This document shows positions 16,974 through 26,385 of a DNA stretch of 38,099 nt, piece after piece. Source of the stretch: Bacillota bacterium (GTDB lineage Bacteria; Bacillota; Clostridia; Peptostreptococcales; Acidaminobacteraceae). The stretch spans positions 5,684-43,782 of the forward strand of contig JAUMXH010000015.1 in the NCBI GenBank assembly GCA_030529225.1, in the 5' to 3' direction. The notes under the pieces are model-generated. The model ran no database searches, had not been told where the DNA came from, and was given only the letters and a program-made list of their open reading frames with translations. Position 1 is the first letter of the stretch. Each line of letters begins with the position of its first letter. The position numbers and the translations under genes are program-made.

Positions 16974-19358
16974 ATGAACAGCAAAAGTCTACAAGTAATC
17001 GAATATAACAGGGTGCTGGAACTGGCATCCGCATACGCATCCTCCAAGAAGGCGAAGGAGGATTTGCGAAACCTGATGCCGATGAAGCACAAGCGGCAAA
17101 TCGACAGGCAGATCGACCTGGTGGAGGAAGCGGGTCTGGTTTTGTTGCAGGTTCCCAACCTGCACATCGGGGTGATCAACGAGATTCAGGAACCGGTCAA
17201 TTTGGCGAAAATCGGCTCGGTCCTGAGCCCGGAGGAGCTCCTCTATGTGGCGGGGACCCTGCGCACCGCGAGGCTCCTGTCAAAGGGCATTCGCGATCTG
17301 CAGACGCAGGACTTCAAGACGCCCCTGCTGAACGAGATCTGCAGGTACATCGGCGCGTATCGGAACATAGAGGACAGGATTTTGGAATCCATCCTCAGTT
17401 CCGGCGAGATCGCCGACACGGCTTCCAAGGAGCTCCAATCCATTCGCAAGCGCATTGAGAGCACCAAGGTGAGCATCCGCGTGAAGCTCGAGAAGCTGAC
17501 CGCCTCGCAGAGCATGCAAAAATATTTGCAGGATTCCATTGTGACGATTCGCGAGGGCAGGTTCGTAGTTCCGGTCAAGTCCGAGTACAAGTCCAGGATA
17601 GACGGCCTCGTCCACGACAAGAGCAAGGGCGGATCGACCTTTTACATAGAGCCGAGCTTCGTGATCAACATGAACAACGAACTCAAGTCTTTGCTGCTCG
17701 ACGAAGAGCAGGAAATCAGAAGGATTTTGGCGGAACTCAGCGCTCTGATTGCGGAGCGGGCCGAAGAGATCAAGGTGACTTACGAGAGCATCTGCGAGCT
17801 CGATTTTGTCTTTGCGAAGGCGGCCTACGCCCGCGATACGGATGCGAGCAAGCCGGTGATCAGTGAGGAGGAAGTGATTGCGTGCAGGCAGGCGCGCCAT
17901 CCGCTCCTGGACAGGGAACGATGCGTGCCGATTGACTTTGCGATCGGAGATTCTTATTCCGCGCTGATTATCACCGGACCCAATACCGGAGGAAAGACGG
18001 TGGCCATCAAGACGGTAGCCCTGCTTACGGCCATGGCGCTGTCCGGTTTTTTTGTGCCCGCGAATCCGGGCGCCAAGTTCGGCGTGTTTGAGCGGATTTA
18101 CGCGGACATCGGCGACGAGCAGAGCATAGACCAGAGCCTCTCGACCTTCTCTTCACATATGAAGAACATCGTGCGGATGGTCGAAGAGGCGGGCCCGAGG
18201 AGTCTTCTCCTCTTCGACGAGCTCGGGGCGGGAACCGACCCGACCGAGGGGGCGGCACTGGCGATCGCGATTCTGAATACGGTCAAGGAGAAGGGCGCGA
18301 CCGTGGTCGCGACGACCCACTACTCGGAGCTGAAGGAGTTCGCCCTGCTGACCGACGGCTTTCAGAACGGCAGCGTCGAATTTGACGTCGAGAAGCTGAT
18401 GCCGACCTATCGCTTGATGATCGGGGTGCCGGGCAAGTCCAACGCCTTTGAGATCAGCAGAAGGCTGGGGCTCGGCGAGGAGATCATCGAGTCGGCGAAG
18501 AAGATTATCAAACACGAGGACATCGCCTTTGAGGACGTGCTTCAAGAGATCGAGCTCAAGCTGTCTCAGGCCGAGAAGGACAGGCAGCGCGCCTTGGAAG
18601 CGCGGGAGCAGGCCGAGGAAAAGCTGAAGGACCTGGAAGAAAAGAGCGAGGCCCTGCGGCAGAAGTCCGAAAAGACCCTGCAGGCGGCCAGGACCGAAGC
18701 CAGACAGATCGTCGCCCACGCCAAGGCCGAGATGGACGAGGCGCTCAAGGAGCTCAAGCAGATCGACAAGTCCATCAACAGCAACGCGGATGTCCTGAGC
18801 ATCAAACAGCGCATTTCCAAGACCGAAAAGGCTGCGATGAACCGGGAGAGCGAGGCGGATGTCGACACCGGCATCATTCCGGAGCGCCTGGAAATCGGCA
18901 AGGACTACTTTGTCCGCAGCATCGGGATGAATGCGACCCTGCTCGAACACAACGAGAAGACCGGCGACTTAAAAATTATGGCCGGCGCCATGAAGCTCTT
19001 TGTGAAGAAGGACGACCTGCGCGAGGCGTCCAAACGAAAAGAAAAAAAGAAAATCGGGATTTACGATCCTAAAAATACCTTGTCCTACGGCACCAAGGTG
19101 CATGCGGTTTCCAGCTCAAGAACGGAGATTGACCTGCACGGCAAGGACGTGCTCGAAGCCCTCCACGAACTGGATAAGTTTTTGGACGAGGCCATGGTCT
19201 CGGGTCTGAAGGAGGTTTTTGTGATCCACGGCCTGGGTTCGGGCAAGCTGAAAAGGGAAATTATCGCGTTTTTAAAGGCGCAGAATTATGTGAAACGCCT
19301 GCGTTCCGGCGTCCAGGGTGAGGGCGGCGCAGGGGTCACGGTCGTTAGATTAAAGTAA
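16974..19358 (+). CDS. mutS2: MutS2/RqcU, ribosome-collision ATPase with Smr domain
   Basis: MutS-family ATPase of 794 residues. MutS2 lacks the mismatch-recognition domain; in Bacillus it is linked to suppression of recombination and, as RqcU, to splitting of collided ribosomes. The core and clamp helices come first. The ATPase domain follows with Walker A GPNTGGKT (335-342), Walker B with DELGAGTD (415-422), and VATTHYSELKEFA. A long coiled coil spans about 515-600. The C-terminal Smr domain has IDLHGKD (719-725) and HGLGSGKLK. The start at 16974 is chosen since MNSKSLQVIEYNRVL matches the usual MutS2 N-terminus; the open frame upstream runs into zapA. The ribosome-binding site is poor (GAAAG). 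It lies downstream of zapA and probably shares its transcript. Confidence 0.95.
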   Translation: MNSKSLQVIEYNRVLELASAYASSKKAKEDLRNLMPMKHKRQIDRQIDLVEEAGLVLLQVPNLHIGVINEIQEPVNLAKIGSVLSPEELLYVAGTLRTARLLSKGIRDLQTQDFKTPLLNEICRYIGAYRNIEDRILESILSSGEIADTASKELQSIRKRIESTKVSIRVKLEKLTASQSMQKYLQDSIVTIREGRFVVPVKSEYKSRIDGLVHDKSKGGSTFYIEPSFVINMNNELKSLLLDEEQEIRRILAELSALIAERAEEIKVTYESICELDFVFAKAAYARDTDASKPVISEEEVIACRQARHPLLDRERCVPIDFAIGDSYSALIITGPNTGGKTVAIKTVALLTAMALSGFFVPANPGAKFGVFERIYADIGDEQSIDQSLSTFSSHMKNIVRMVEEAGPRSLLLFDELGAGTDPTEGAALAIAILNTVKEKGATVVATTHYSELKEFALLTDGFQNGSVEFDVEKLMPTYRLMIGVPGKSNAFEISRRLGLGEEIIESAKKIIKHEDIAFEDVLQEIELKLSQAEKDRQRALEAREQAEEKLKDLEEKSEALRQKSEKTLQAARTEARQIVAHAKAEMDEALKELKQIDKSINSNADVLSIKQRISKTEKAAMNRESEADVDTGIIPERLEIGKDYFVRSIGMNATLLEHNEKTGDLKIMAGAMKLFVKKDDLREASKRKEKKKIGIYDPKNTLSYGTKVHAVSSSRTEIDLHGKDVLEALHELDKFLDEAMVSGLKEVFVIHGLGSGKLKREIIAFLKAQNYVKRLRSGVQGEGGAGVTVVRLK

Positions 19359-19368
19359 GAGGGAGAAC

Positions 19369-21450
19369 ATGAGGATGAAGAAGGACTACTTGTCTCTTTT
19401 CACGGAACTGCCCGGGTCTTTGGGCATCAGTGAGTACAGGATGGAATTTGCGGACAGCGAACTGGAAGAGGCGTACATCGCCGACTCGGAAGAGCACTAT
19501 ATCAGCAGAAAGCGGGCGGGGCTCCTGGTCGGGGTCATCCTGTTTTTGGTCTTGGGAGCGGTTGATTTTCTTCTCTTTCCCAAGGTCAAGGGCCTGGTTT
19601 GGTTCATCCGCTTTGCGATCATCATTCCCCTCCTGCTCCTAACCTTCTCGATGAGCTACATGGATAAGTATAAGTCGAAGGTGCGGGGCTTCATCCCGAT
19701 TCTGGTCGTCCTGATTGCCCTGGGGCACTTGGTTTCGCTCAAGTTCATGCCCTTTTCGGCGACGGCGGCCTTCTATTCCGGTTACCTGCTCCTGATTATC
19801 TACTCCATCATCTTCATGCGCTCGGGCTTCGTGAACGGCCTGGTGGACATGGTCCTGATCGGCATCTTCTATGCGGTCTTCGTCCTGCTGAACGACAACA
19901 TCGAGTACATGGACAAGATTGTCGGCGGCATCCTGGTGGTTTCGGCCTGCTTCATCGGCATCCTCTACACCTATTTTTCGGAGTACTACGACAGAAAGAA
20001 TTACATGCTCAGCAGGCAGCTCAGCCCGGCGGAGGGCGAGTACAGCCTTTCCGACTATTCGTTTGAAGAGGCGATCATCTTCATCGACAAGGACGGAATC
20101 TGTAAATATATTTCAAAACAGATGGAAAATTTGATTCCTTACAGCAAAGATAGTATAATAAATGGTCCGGTGTCCAAGATTTTTTCCAAAAAGGACAGGA
20201 AGCGTTTTGAGCGCAGCGTCAAGGTCGAACACAGCGAGGACATGCTCCTGGAAGACAGTTTTGAAGTCCTAAACAAGAGCAATGTCGGGGTTCCGCTCAA
20301 TCTGACCGTCAGCGACCATGTGGATCACAGGTTCGGAGAGGGCTATATTATGATACTCTCGAACCCGGAACTCGAGTATTCGTCGGCAAAACTCCTGAGC
20401 GACACCAAACAGCTCCTTCGAGATAAAAAGCAGGAGGAGGCGAAGGCGCCGAAAGAAGCGAGAGAACCGATAGCAGCGAAACAGAATCCGGAGAAGGAAG
20501 TCGCAAAAAGCCTGCTCGACAGCGGAGAAGAAGGGTCGGTGCGGGAAGCGCCGGAGGAGAGCAAGGCTCCGATGCCTTCACTGAACTTGCGGGAAGCGGG
20601 CAAGGAGGAGGCTTCCGCCTTTGAAGCGGAGAAGCTGAAGCGCTTGGAAAGTCAGGTGCATGAGCTTCGCATGAAGAACGAGGCCCTCTACCGGGATGCC
20701 GAGGACTTGCGAAAAGAGAACCGCGTCCTCAAGGACAACAAGACCAGGGAAATCGAAGAGAACAGCTTCGACAGCATCAAGTTGATGGGAAGGATGGCGT
20801 CCTTCGTGTCTTCGAGTCTGGCGAAGAACTTTGGCGAAAACATCAATTACCTGAACGAAAATGAAGGCGCCTTTTGCGACGCGCCGTATAAGAACTACAT
20901 CGGCATCATGAAAAATCGCGTCTACGAGGGCATGTACCTGTCGGGCGCTATCGCGCTGAAGTTTGAACTCTTTGAGCAGTATTTGAAGCCCGAACGGGAG
21001 AAGACGAAGGGAATCGAGGTCGCCAGAGCCCTCGGCACCTCTCTTTCTCAGATGGCCAAGTACTTTGAGGGAACCGCTCACATCGTCGAGGTTTCCTGCA
21101 AGGACGACATCACGATTCGCATGAACGAGGAGAGCTTTAAGTACATCCTCCAGAACATCGTCATGAACAGCCTGATTTCGGCGATTCAGCTCGGCAAGGA
21201 CGCGCTGATCGAAATGAGCGTCAAGGAGGAAAAGTCCAAGGTCATCATCGAGTACAGCGACAACGGAAAGGTCTTCCCTTCTTATTACAAGGAAATTGTG
21301 AAACTGAAGGAGATCGATTCGAATGTGCTCAGCGTGAACGGGATCGAGTTCTTCTTCGCGAAGGATTTGATCAAGAGGGAATGTTCCGGCGAGTTTGCGC
21401 TCTCTCAAGGAAGGGACGGAAACAAGGTTCGGATGATATTCATGAAGTAA
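19369..21450 (+). CDS. Membrane PAS/histidine-kinase-like protein, apparently a pseudokinase
   Basis: Protein of 693 residues that I do not recognise as a named gene. After a soluble N-terminus come about six membrane helices (roughly residues 47-205). Then a PAS-like domain (about 220-335, EEAIIFIDKDGICKYISKQM), a Glu/Ala-rich linker (350-420), a coiled coil (425-465) and a kinase-like C-terminus. The H-box-like segment MGRMASFVSSSL (473-484) has Ser482 where His is expected. The N-box is kept (QNIVMNSLISAI, 595-606). The G1 box reads DNGKV (631-635) instead of DNGxG, and the G2 region has only one glycine (NGIEFFFAKDLI). Phosphotransfer therefore seems lost. AGGGAG lies nine bases before a second ATG at 19375, which may be the real start. 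It is cotranscribed with the next gene, nine bases on. Confidence 0.75.
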   Translation: MRMKKDYLSLFTELPGSLGISEYRMEFADSELEEAYIADSEEHYISRKRAGLLVGVILFLVLGAVDFLLFPKVKGLVWFIRFAIIIPLLLLTFSMSYMDKYKSKVRGFIPILVVLIALGHLVSLKFMPFSATAAFYSGYLLLIIYSIIFMRSGFVNGLVDMVLIGIFYAVFVLLNDNIEYMDKIVGGILVVSACFIGILYTYFSEYYDRKNYMLSRQLSPAEGEYSLSDYSFEEAIIFIDKDGICKYISKQMENLIPYSKDSIINGPVSKIFSKKDRKRFERSVKVEHSEDMLLEDSFEVLNKSNVGVPLNLTVSDHVDHRFGEGYIMILSNPELEYSSAKLLSDTKQLLRDKKQEEAKAPKEAREPIAAKQNPEKEVAKSLLDSGEEGSVREAPEESKAPMPSLNLREAGKEEASAFEAEKLKRLESQVHELRMKNEALYRDAEDLRKENRVLKDNKTREIEENSFDSIKLMGRMASFVSSSLAKNFGENINYLNENEGAFCDAPYKNYIGIMKNRVYEGMYLSGAIALKFELFEQYLKPEREKTKGIEVARALGTSLSQMAKYFEGTAHIVEVSCKDDITIRMNEESFKYILQNIVMNSLISAIQLGKDALIEMSVKEEKSKVIIEYSDNGKVFPSYYKEIVKLKEIDSNVLSVNGIEFFFAKDLIKRECSGEFALSQGRDGNKVRMIFMK

Positions 21451-21459
21451 GGAGCTGAC

Positions 21460-22014
21460 ATGTGGGTTGAAGCGATCATCATCGGCATTATCGTCGGTTT
21501 GATAAGGGGCGGCAGAATCAGTTATCTGTCGAATTTGAATCTGAAGCAACTCAATATTTTTGTGCTCGGCGTCGTGATTCAGTTACTGCCCTTCTTTTTC
21601 GGGAAGATCGGCTTTTTTCAGACCTGGGCCTGTCAGATTTACTTTGTGGGCTACCTGCTGGTCTTCGTCTTTTTGATCTTGAATGTAGCCAAGAAGGGGA
21701 TGAAGCTCCTGATTGCGGGCACGGCCCTGAACAGCCTGGCCCTGCTGCTGAACGACTTGAAGATGCCGGTTTACGTGAACAGCACCAGCAGCAAGGTGGC
21801 GCGGATGAACCTGTCAATCAAAACCGGGGACTTGGTGAACTACGTGCCGGTGGAAGAACTGAACGGCTTTTCCGACTATTTGGGCAAAATCATACACATG
21901 CCGGATTTTTATTTAGGAGTACCGGTGATTTCGGTCGCGGATATCATCATCACCGTCGGAATCATCATTTTAATACAGGACGCGATGGTGTCCAAAAAAG
22001 GATTTTTTGTATAG
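21460..22014 (+). CDS. DUF5317 family membrane protein
   Basis: Small integral membrane protein of 184 residues with about five hydrophobic helices (MWVEAIIIGIIVGLIRGG; LNIFVLGVVIQLLPFFF; YFVGYLLVFVFLILNV; and a C-terminal VADIIITVGIIILIQDAMV). The pattern GLIRGGRISYLSNL, an internal LNSLALLLNDLKMPVYV block and the extracellular loop before the last helix fit the DUF5317 family common in Clostridia. No function is established for the family. It sits between the pseudokinase-like gene and secA, each pair separated by fewer than 20 bases, so it is part of the same transcript. Confidence 0.75.
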   Translation: MWVEAIIIGIIVGLIRGGRISYLSNLNLKQLNIFVLGVVIQLLPFFFGKIGFFQTWACQIYFVGYLLVFVFLILNVAKKGMKLLIAGTALNSLALLLNDLKMPVYVNSTSSKVARMNLSIKTGDLVNYVPVEELNGFSDYLGKIIHMPDFYLGVPVISVADIIITVGIIILIQDAMVSKKGFFV

Positions 22015-22032
22015 AGAACGAGGGGTAAGGAA

Positions 22033-24738
22033 ATGGGTTTAAGAGATTGGATACAAGGTAGGTTTAGCGCCAAGACAATAAAAAAACTCGAACATGACGT
22101 GAATCTGATAGAGGAGCTGGAGCCTAAATTTCAAGCGATGAAGGATGCCGAGCTGGTCGACTATTCGAACGCGCTCCGCAAGCGGGCGAAGGACGGGGAG
22201 GACTTGGACAGTCTGCTCCACGAGGCCTTTGCCCTGGTCAGGGAAAGCTCGGTCAGGGTGCTCGGAAAGAGGCACTATCGAGTGCAGCTCATGGGCGGTA
22301 TCGTCCTACACCGCGGCTTCATCGCCGAGATGAAGACCGGGGAAGGTAAGACCCTGGTTGCGACCCTGCCGGCCTATTTGAACGCGCTTTCGGGCCACGG
22401 CGTCCACGTCGTCACGGTCAACGACTACCTGGCCAGACGTGACAGGGACTGGATGGGAAAGATCTTTGAGTTTTTGGGCATGACAGTGGGCTGCATCACC
22501 AACGATGTCAGAGGATCGGAGCGCAGGGGCCAGTACAATATGGACATCACCTACGGAACCAACAACGAGTTCGGTTTCGACTACCTGCGCGACAATATGA
22601 GCGTTCGGCCGGAAGAGCTGGTGCAGCGGGAGCTGAACTACGCGATCATCGACGAGGTCGACTCCATCCTGGTGGACGAGGCCAGGACACCGCTGATCAT
22701 CTCGGGGATGGGGAACAAACCGACGGACTTGTACCACAAGGCGAACGCCTTTGCCCTCAGTTTGAATAAGAACGAGGACTTGATTATAGAAGAAAAAGAG
22801 AAGCGGGTGACCTTGAACGAGGAGAGCGGGGACCCGAAGGCCGAGCGCTATTTCGGAATCGAAAACCTGGCGGATCCGGCGAACATGGAAATCAACCACC
22901 ACATCAAGCAGGCCCTTTACGCGACCTATATGATGAAGCGGGACGTGGACTATGTGGTAAACGACGGCCAGGTCTTCATCATCGACGAGTTCACCGGTCG
23001 TATCATGCACGGGAGAAGGTATTCCAACGGTTTGCACCAGGCAATCGAGGCGAAGGAGGGCTTGGAAGTCAGAAAAGAATCGCAGACCCTCGCGACCATC
23101 ACCCTGCAAAACTACTTCAGACAATATAAAAAGTTATCGGGCATGACGGGTACCGCGAAGACCGAAGAGGATGAATTTATTCAAATTTACAATATGCCGG
23201 TCACGGTGATCCCGACCAACAAGCCGATCGCGAGGATCGACAAGGAGGACGTCATCGTCGGCAGCTTGAAGGCCAAGTACAACCGCATCGTCGACGAGGT
23301 CGAGGAGCGGCACAAGACCGGGCAGCCGCTTCTGATCGGTACGATTACCATTGAGGTCTCGGAGCTTTTGAGCGGCATGCTCAAGAGGAGGGGCATCAAG
23401 CACGAGGTCCTGAACGCCAAGCACCACGACAGGGAGGCCGAGATCGTCGCGCAGGCGGGTCGTTACGGCGCGGTGACCATCGCGACCAACATGGCCGGCC
23501 GGGGTACCGACATCGTACTGGGGGGGAACCCGGAATTTATGGCCCTCAAAGAGATGAAGAAGCGCGGGGCGGACGACAGAACCCTCACCATGGTGACTTC
23601 TCCGTTCATCGTCGAAGAAATTCGCGAGGCCCAGGAAGAATACAAGCGCATTTACGAGGCTTTTAAGCGGGAGACCGACGCCGAAGCGGAAAAAGTAAAG
23701 GCGGCCGGCGGACTCTGCATCATGGGTACCGAGCGGCACGAGTCGAGGCGGATCGACAACCAGCTCAGGGGTCGTGCCGGCAGACAGGGAGACCCGGGCT
23801 CAACCCAGTTCTTCCTCTCTATGGAAGACGATTTGATGCGACTCTTTATGTCCGAGCGGGTCATCGGCATGATCAGCAAGATGGGTTTGAAGGACGACAT
23901 GGAGATCGAGGTCGGCATGGTGTCCAAGTCCCTCCAAAACGCGCAGAAGAAGGTCGAGGGCAGGAACTTTGATATCCGTAAGAGCGTCCTCCAGTACGAC
24001 GACGTGATGAACCGCCAGAGGACCATCATCTACGCCGAGAGAAACAAGGTTCTGCACGGAGACGACATCAAGAGCAACATCATGACCATGCTCGAAACCT
24101 ACATTGAGGGCGTGGTGTCAAGATATACCGCCAACACCGACATCCGGGACGATTGGGACATTGCCGCGATGGAAAACGAGCTGCAGGAAATCCTCTTTGT
24201 AGAGAAGATCAAGATCGATCCGAATGCGCACGATACCGCCAAGGAGCTCAACGCCTTCCTGCTCGAACGGGCGAAGGCGCGCTACGAGGCGATCGAAGAG
24301 GCGGTCAGCAGCGAGAAGATGCGCGAGATCGAGCGCTATGCGCTCTTAAAGACGGTCGATGACAAGTGGATGGACCACATCGATGCGATGGACCAGCTCA
24401 AGCAGGGCATCAGCCTGCGGGCGATCGGAAACGTCGACCCGATCATCGCCTACCAGACCGAGGGCTTCGATATGTTCGACGAGATGATTGAGTCGATCAA
24501 GCAGGATACCCTGACCCTGATCTTCCACGCCGAGGCGCAGATGAACACCGAGGTGAAGAAGACGGTCGTGATTACCTCGGAAAGTCACGGAGACAGCAGG
24601 CCGAAGCCGACCAAGCGCAGGGAAATCAAAATCGGAAGAAACGACCCTTGCAACTGCGGCAGCGGAAAAAAATACAAAAACTGCTGCCTGAAGAAAGAAT
24701 TTGCAGACCTTGAGGACATGGGGGAGGCGGAGGATTAA
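22033..24738 (+). CDS. secA: Preprotein translocase ATPase SecA
   Basis: Motor ATPase of the general secretion pathway, 901 residues, which pushes unfolded preproteins through SecYEG at the membrane. Conserved blocks occur in order: GEMKTGEGKTLVATLPAYL-type Walker A, VNDYLARRD, YGTNNEFGFDYLRDNM, IIDEVDSILVDEARTPLIIS (DEAD-like Walker B), the preprotein cross-linking domain, LSGMTGTAKTE, NMAGRGTDI and QLRGRAGRQGDPGS. The C-terminus carries the zinc-binding SEC-C tail GRNDPCNCGSGKKYKNCC, used in SecB or ribosome and lipid contacts. AGGGGTAAGG (22021-22030) is the ribosome-binding site. It is followed by prfB, a widespread Firmicute order. Confidence 0.98.
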   Translation: MGLRDWIQGRFSAKTIKKLEHDVNLIEELEPKFQAMKDAELVDYSNALRKRAKDGEDLDSLLHEAFALVRESSVRVLGKRHYRVQLMGGIVLHRGFIAEMKTGEGKTLVATLPAYLNALSGHGVHVVTVNDYLARRDRDWMGKIFEFLGMTVGCITNDVRGSERRGQYNMDITYGTNNEFGFDYLRDNMSVRPEELVQRELNYAIIDEVDSILVDEARTPLIISGMGNKPTDLYHKANAFALSLNKNEDLIIEEKEKRVTLNEESGDPKAERYFGIENLADPANMEINHHIKQALYATYMMKRDVDYVVNDGQVFIIDEFTGRIMHGRRYSNGLHQAIEAKEGLEVRKESQTLATITLQNYFRQYKKLSGMTGTAKTEEDEFIQIYNMPVTVIPTNKPIARIDKEDVIVGSLKAKYNRIVDEVEERHKTGQPLLIGTITIEVSELLSGMLKRRGIKHEVLNAKHHDREAEIVAQAGRYGAVTIATNMAGRGTDIVLGGNPEFMALKEMKKRGADDRTLTMVTSPFIVEEIREAQEEYKRIYEAFKRETDAEAEKVKAAGGLCIMGTERHESRRIDNQLRGRAGRQGDPGSTQFFLSMEDDLMRLFMSERVIGMISKMGLKDDMEIEVGMVSKSLQNAQKKVEGRNFDIRKSVLQYDDVMNRQRTIIYAERNKVLHGDDIKSNIMTMLETYIEGVVSRYTANTDIRDDWDIAAMENELQEILFVEKIKIDPNAHDTAKELNAFLLERAKARYEAIEEAVSSEKMREIERYALLKTVDDKWMDHIDAMDQLKQGISLRAIGNVDPIIAYQTEGFDMFDEMIESIKQDTLTLIFHAEAQMNTEVKKTVVITSESHGDSRPKPTKRREIKIGRNDPCNCGSGKKYKNCCLKKEFADLEDMGEAED

Positions 24739-24788
24739 GCCGCCCCCCGCTCAGGGAAGAACGATAGAACAGTGAGGCAAAGAACGAG

Positions 24789-25887
24789 ATGATAGAGTTT
24801 GAAAACGGATTGAGAGAATTGGAAGAGATGGGAGTCACTTTAAAAGAGATTTCCGAGTATCTTTGACCTCGCATCGCTACAGGAAGAGCTGGGGCGCATC
24901 GAGAGCGCGCTGATGGACAGTGAGATCTGGCAGGACGCCGAAAAGTCGGTGGCCCTCAGCAAGAGGCAAAAGGAGATCCAGTCCACCCTCTCGGACTTTC
25001 AAAAACTCGTCGATCTCAAGGAAGACCTGGAGCTGATCTGCGAGATTGCAATCGGGGAAAAGGACCTTTCGATGAGGCAAGAGTTCAGAAAGGGGCTCAA
25101 GGAACTGAAGGAGCTCGCGGAACTCATGAAGCTGAGAACCCTGCTGGACGGCGAATACGATGCCTGCAGCGCGATCGTTTCGATCCATGCCGGTAGCGGC
25201 GGCAGAGACGCCCAGGACTGGAACGAGATGCTCTACCGCATGTACCTCAGGTGGGCCGAGAGGAGGGGCTACAAGGTCGAAGTGCTCGACGAGCAGTATG
25301 ACAGCGCGGCGGGCCTCAAGAGTGCCTCGTTTAAAATTATGGGGGAGAACGCCTACGGCTTTTTGCGATCGGAACATGGAGTGCACAGGATTGTCAGAAT
25401 CTCGCCCTACGATTCCACCGGAAGAAGACACACCTCCTTTGCCGCGGTCGACATCATACCCGAGCTCGGCGAAGAGGCGGGCGACATTGAGATCGCTCCG
25501 AGCGACTTGAAAATCGACACCTACAGGGCCTCCGGAGCCGGCGGTCAGCACGTCAACACGACCGACTCGGCGGTTCGCATCACCCACCTTCCAACCGGCG
25601 TCGTGGTGCAGTGCCAGAACGAGCGCTCGCAGATCAAGAACCGGCAGACCGCAATGAAGATGTTGATTGCGAAACTGATTGTATTGAAGGAAAAGGAGCA
25701 TCGGGAGACCATAGAGGATTTGCACGGCGATTATTCCGAGATTTCCTGGGGGTCCCAGATTCGCTCCTACGTCTTTCACCCCTACCAACTGGTGAAGGAC
25801 CACCGAAGCAACTATGAGAGCGCAAGGCTCGAGGACGTGATGGACGGCAAGATCGACGAATTCATCCACGCTTTTTTGGCGATGTAG
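24789..25887 (+). CDS. prfB: Peptide chain release factor 2, with programmed +1 frameshift
   Basis: RF2 ends translation at UGA and UAA codons. The gene is in two frames: 25 codons from ATG at 24789 to CTT at 24861-24863, then an in-frame TGA (24864-24866). A +1 shift that skips T24864 continues at GAC (24865) to 25887, giving 365 residues, the usual RF2 length. N-terminal helical domain, then the codon-recognition region ISPYDSTGRRHTSF, where SPY stands in place of the usual SPF tripeptide, and the catalytic GGQ in SGAGGQHVNTTDSAV. Starting at the ATG at 24913 would wrongly lose about 40 residues. The gene follows secA by 50 bases. Its own product level controls the shift, since scarce RF2 lets the ribosome slip at TGA. 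Confidence 0.96.
24852..24867 (+). promoter_or_regulatory. prfB programmed frameshift site
   Basis: TATCTTTGAC (24858-24867) matches the classical RF2 slip site CTT TGA C. The Shine-Dalgarno-like stimulator upstream is weak here: only GAG at 24855-24857, three bases before CTT, in place of the AGGGGG found in E. coli. Confidence 0.93.
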
Positions 25888-25920
25888 CGGAGCCCGGGAA
25901 CAAGGAAACGGAAACGAACT

Positions 25921-26385
25921 ATGAGAGATGTGAAAACGATAGAGATAGAACTGAGGACGATGGAGGACACCGAGCGCCTCGCCGCCCTCCTGGCCGATTT
26001 TTTTAAGAAGGGCGACGTGGTCTGTCTGGAGGGACCGATCGGTGCCGGCAAGACGACGCTGAGCTCCTTTTTGTTGCGGGAACTCGGCGTGGAGGAGGAG
26101 ATCAACAGTCCCACCTTTTCGATTGTGATTCCGTATCAGACCCCTAGGGGCAAGGTCTTTCACTCGGATGTCTACCGCATCGAGGACGAGGAGGAACTCT
26201 ACAATATCGGCTTTGAGGACTACTTTGGGGACGATTCGATCATCCTGATCGAGTGGGCGGATACCATACTCGATTATATTGAAGAGCTGAGCGACAGAAT
26301 CATCCGGATTGCGATCGAGCCGACCGGGGCGGAGAGCAGGTTGGTGAGGATCACAAGTTTTGAAGAGAGGGGGCTCGCGTGGTAG
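25921..26385 (+). CDS. tsaE: tRNA t6A biosynthesis ATPase TsaE
   Basis: P-loop ATPase of 154 residues that works with TsaB and TsaD to add the threonylcarbamoyl group to A37 of ANN-decoding tRNAs. It has Walker A GPIGAGKT (38-45), the switch-like SPTFSIVIPY, and the Walker B-like block HSDVYRIEDEEEL plus ILIEWAD, all typical of TsaE. Family length is normal. Its last bases overlap the tsaB start, so the two are coupled. The leading 33-base spacer holds only a weak ribosome-binding site (AAGGAAACGG). It begins a four-gene group tsaE-tsaB-rimI-tsaD. Confidence 0.95.
   Translation: MRDVKTIEIELRTMEDTERLAALLADFFKKGDVVCLEGPIGAGKTTLSSFLLRELGVEEEINSPTFSIVIPYQTPRGKVFHSDVYRIEDEEELYNIGFEDYFGDDSIILIEWADTILDYIEELSDRIIRIAIEPTGAESRLVRITSFEERGLAW

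Noticed and set aside
19369..21450. Active sensor histidine kinase
   Set aside because: The His of the H-box and the glycines of the ATP lid are absent, so the plain kinase label would mislead.
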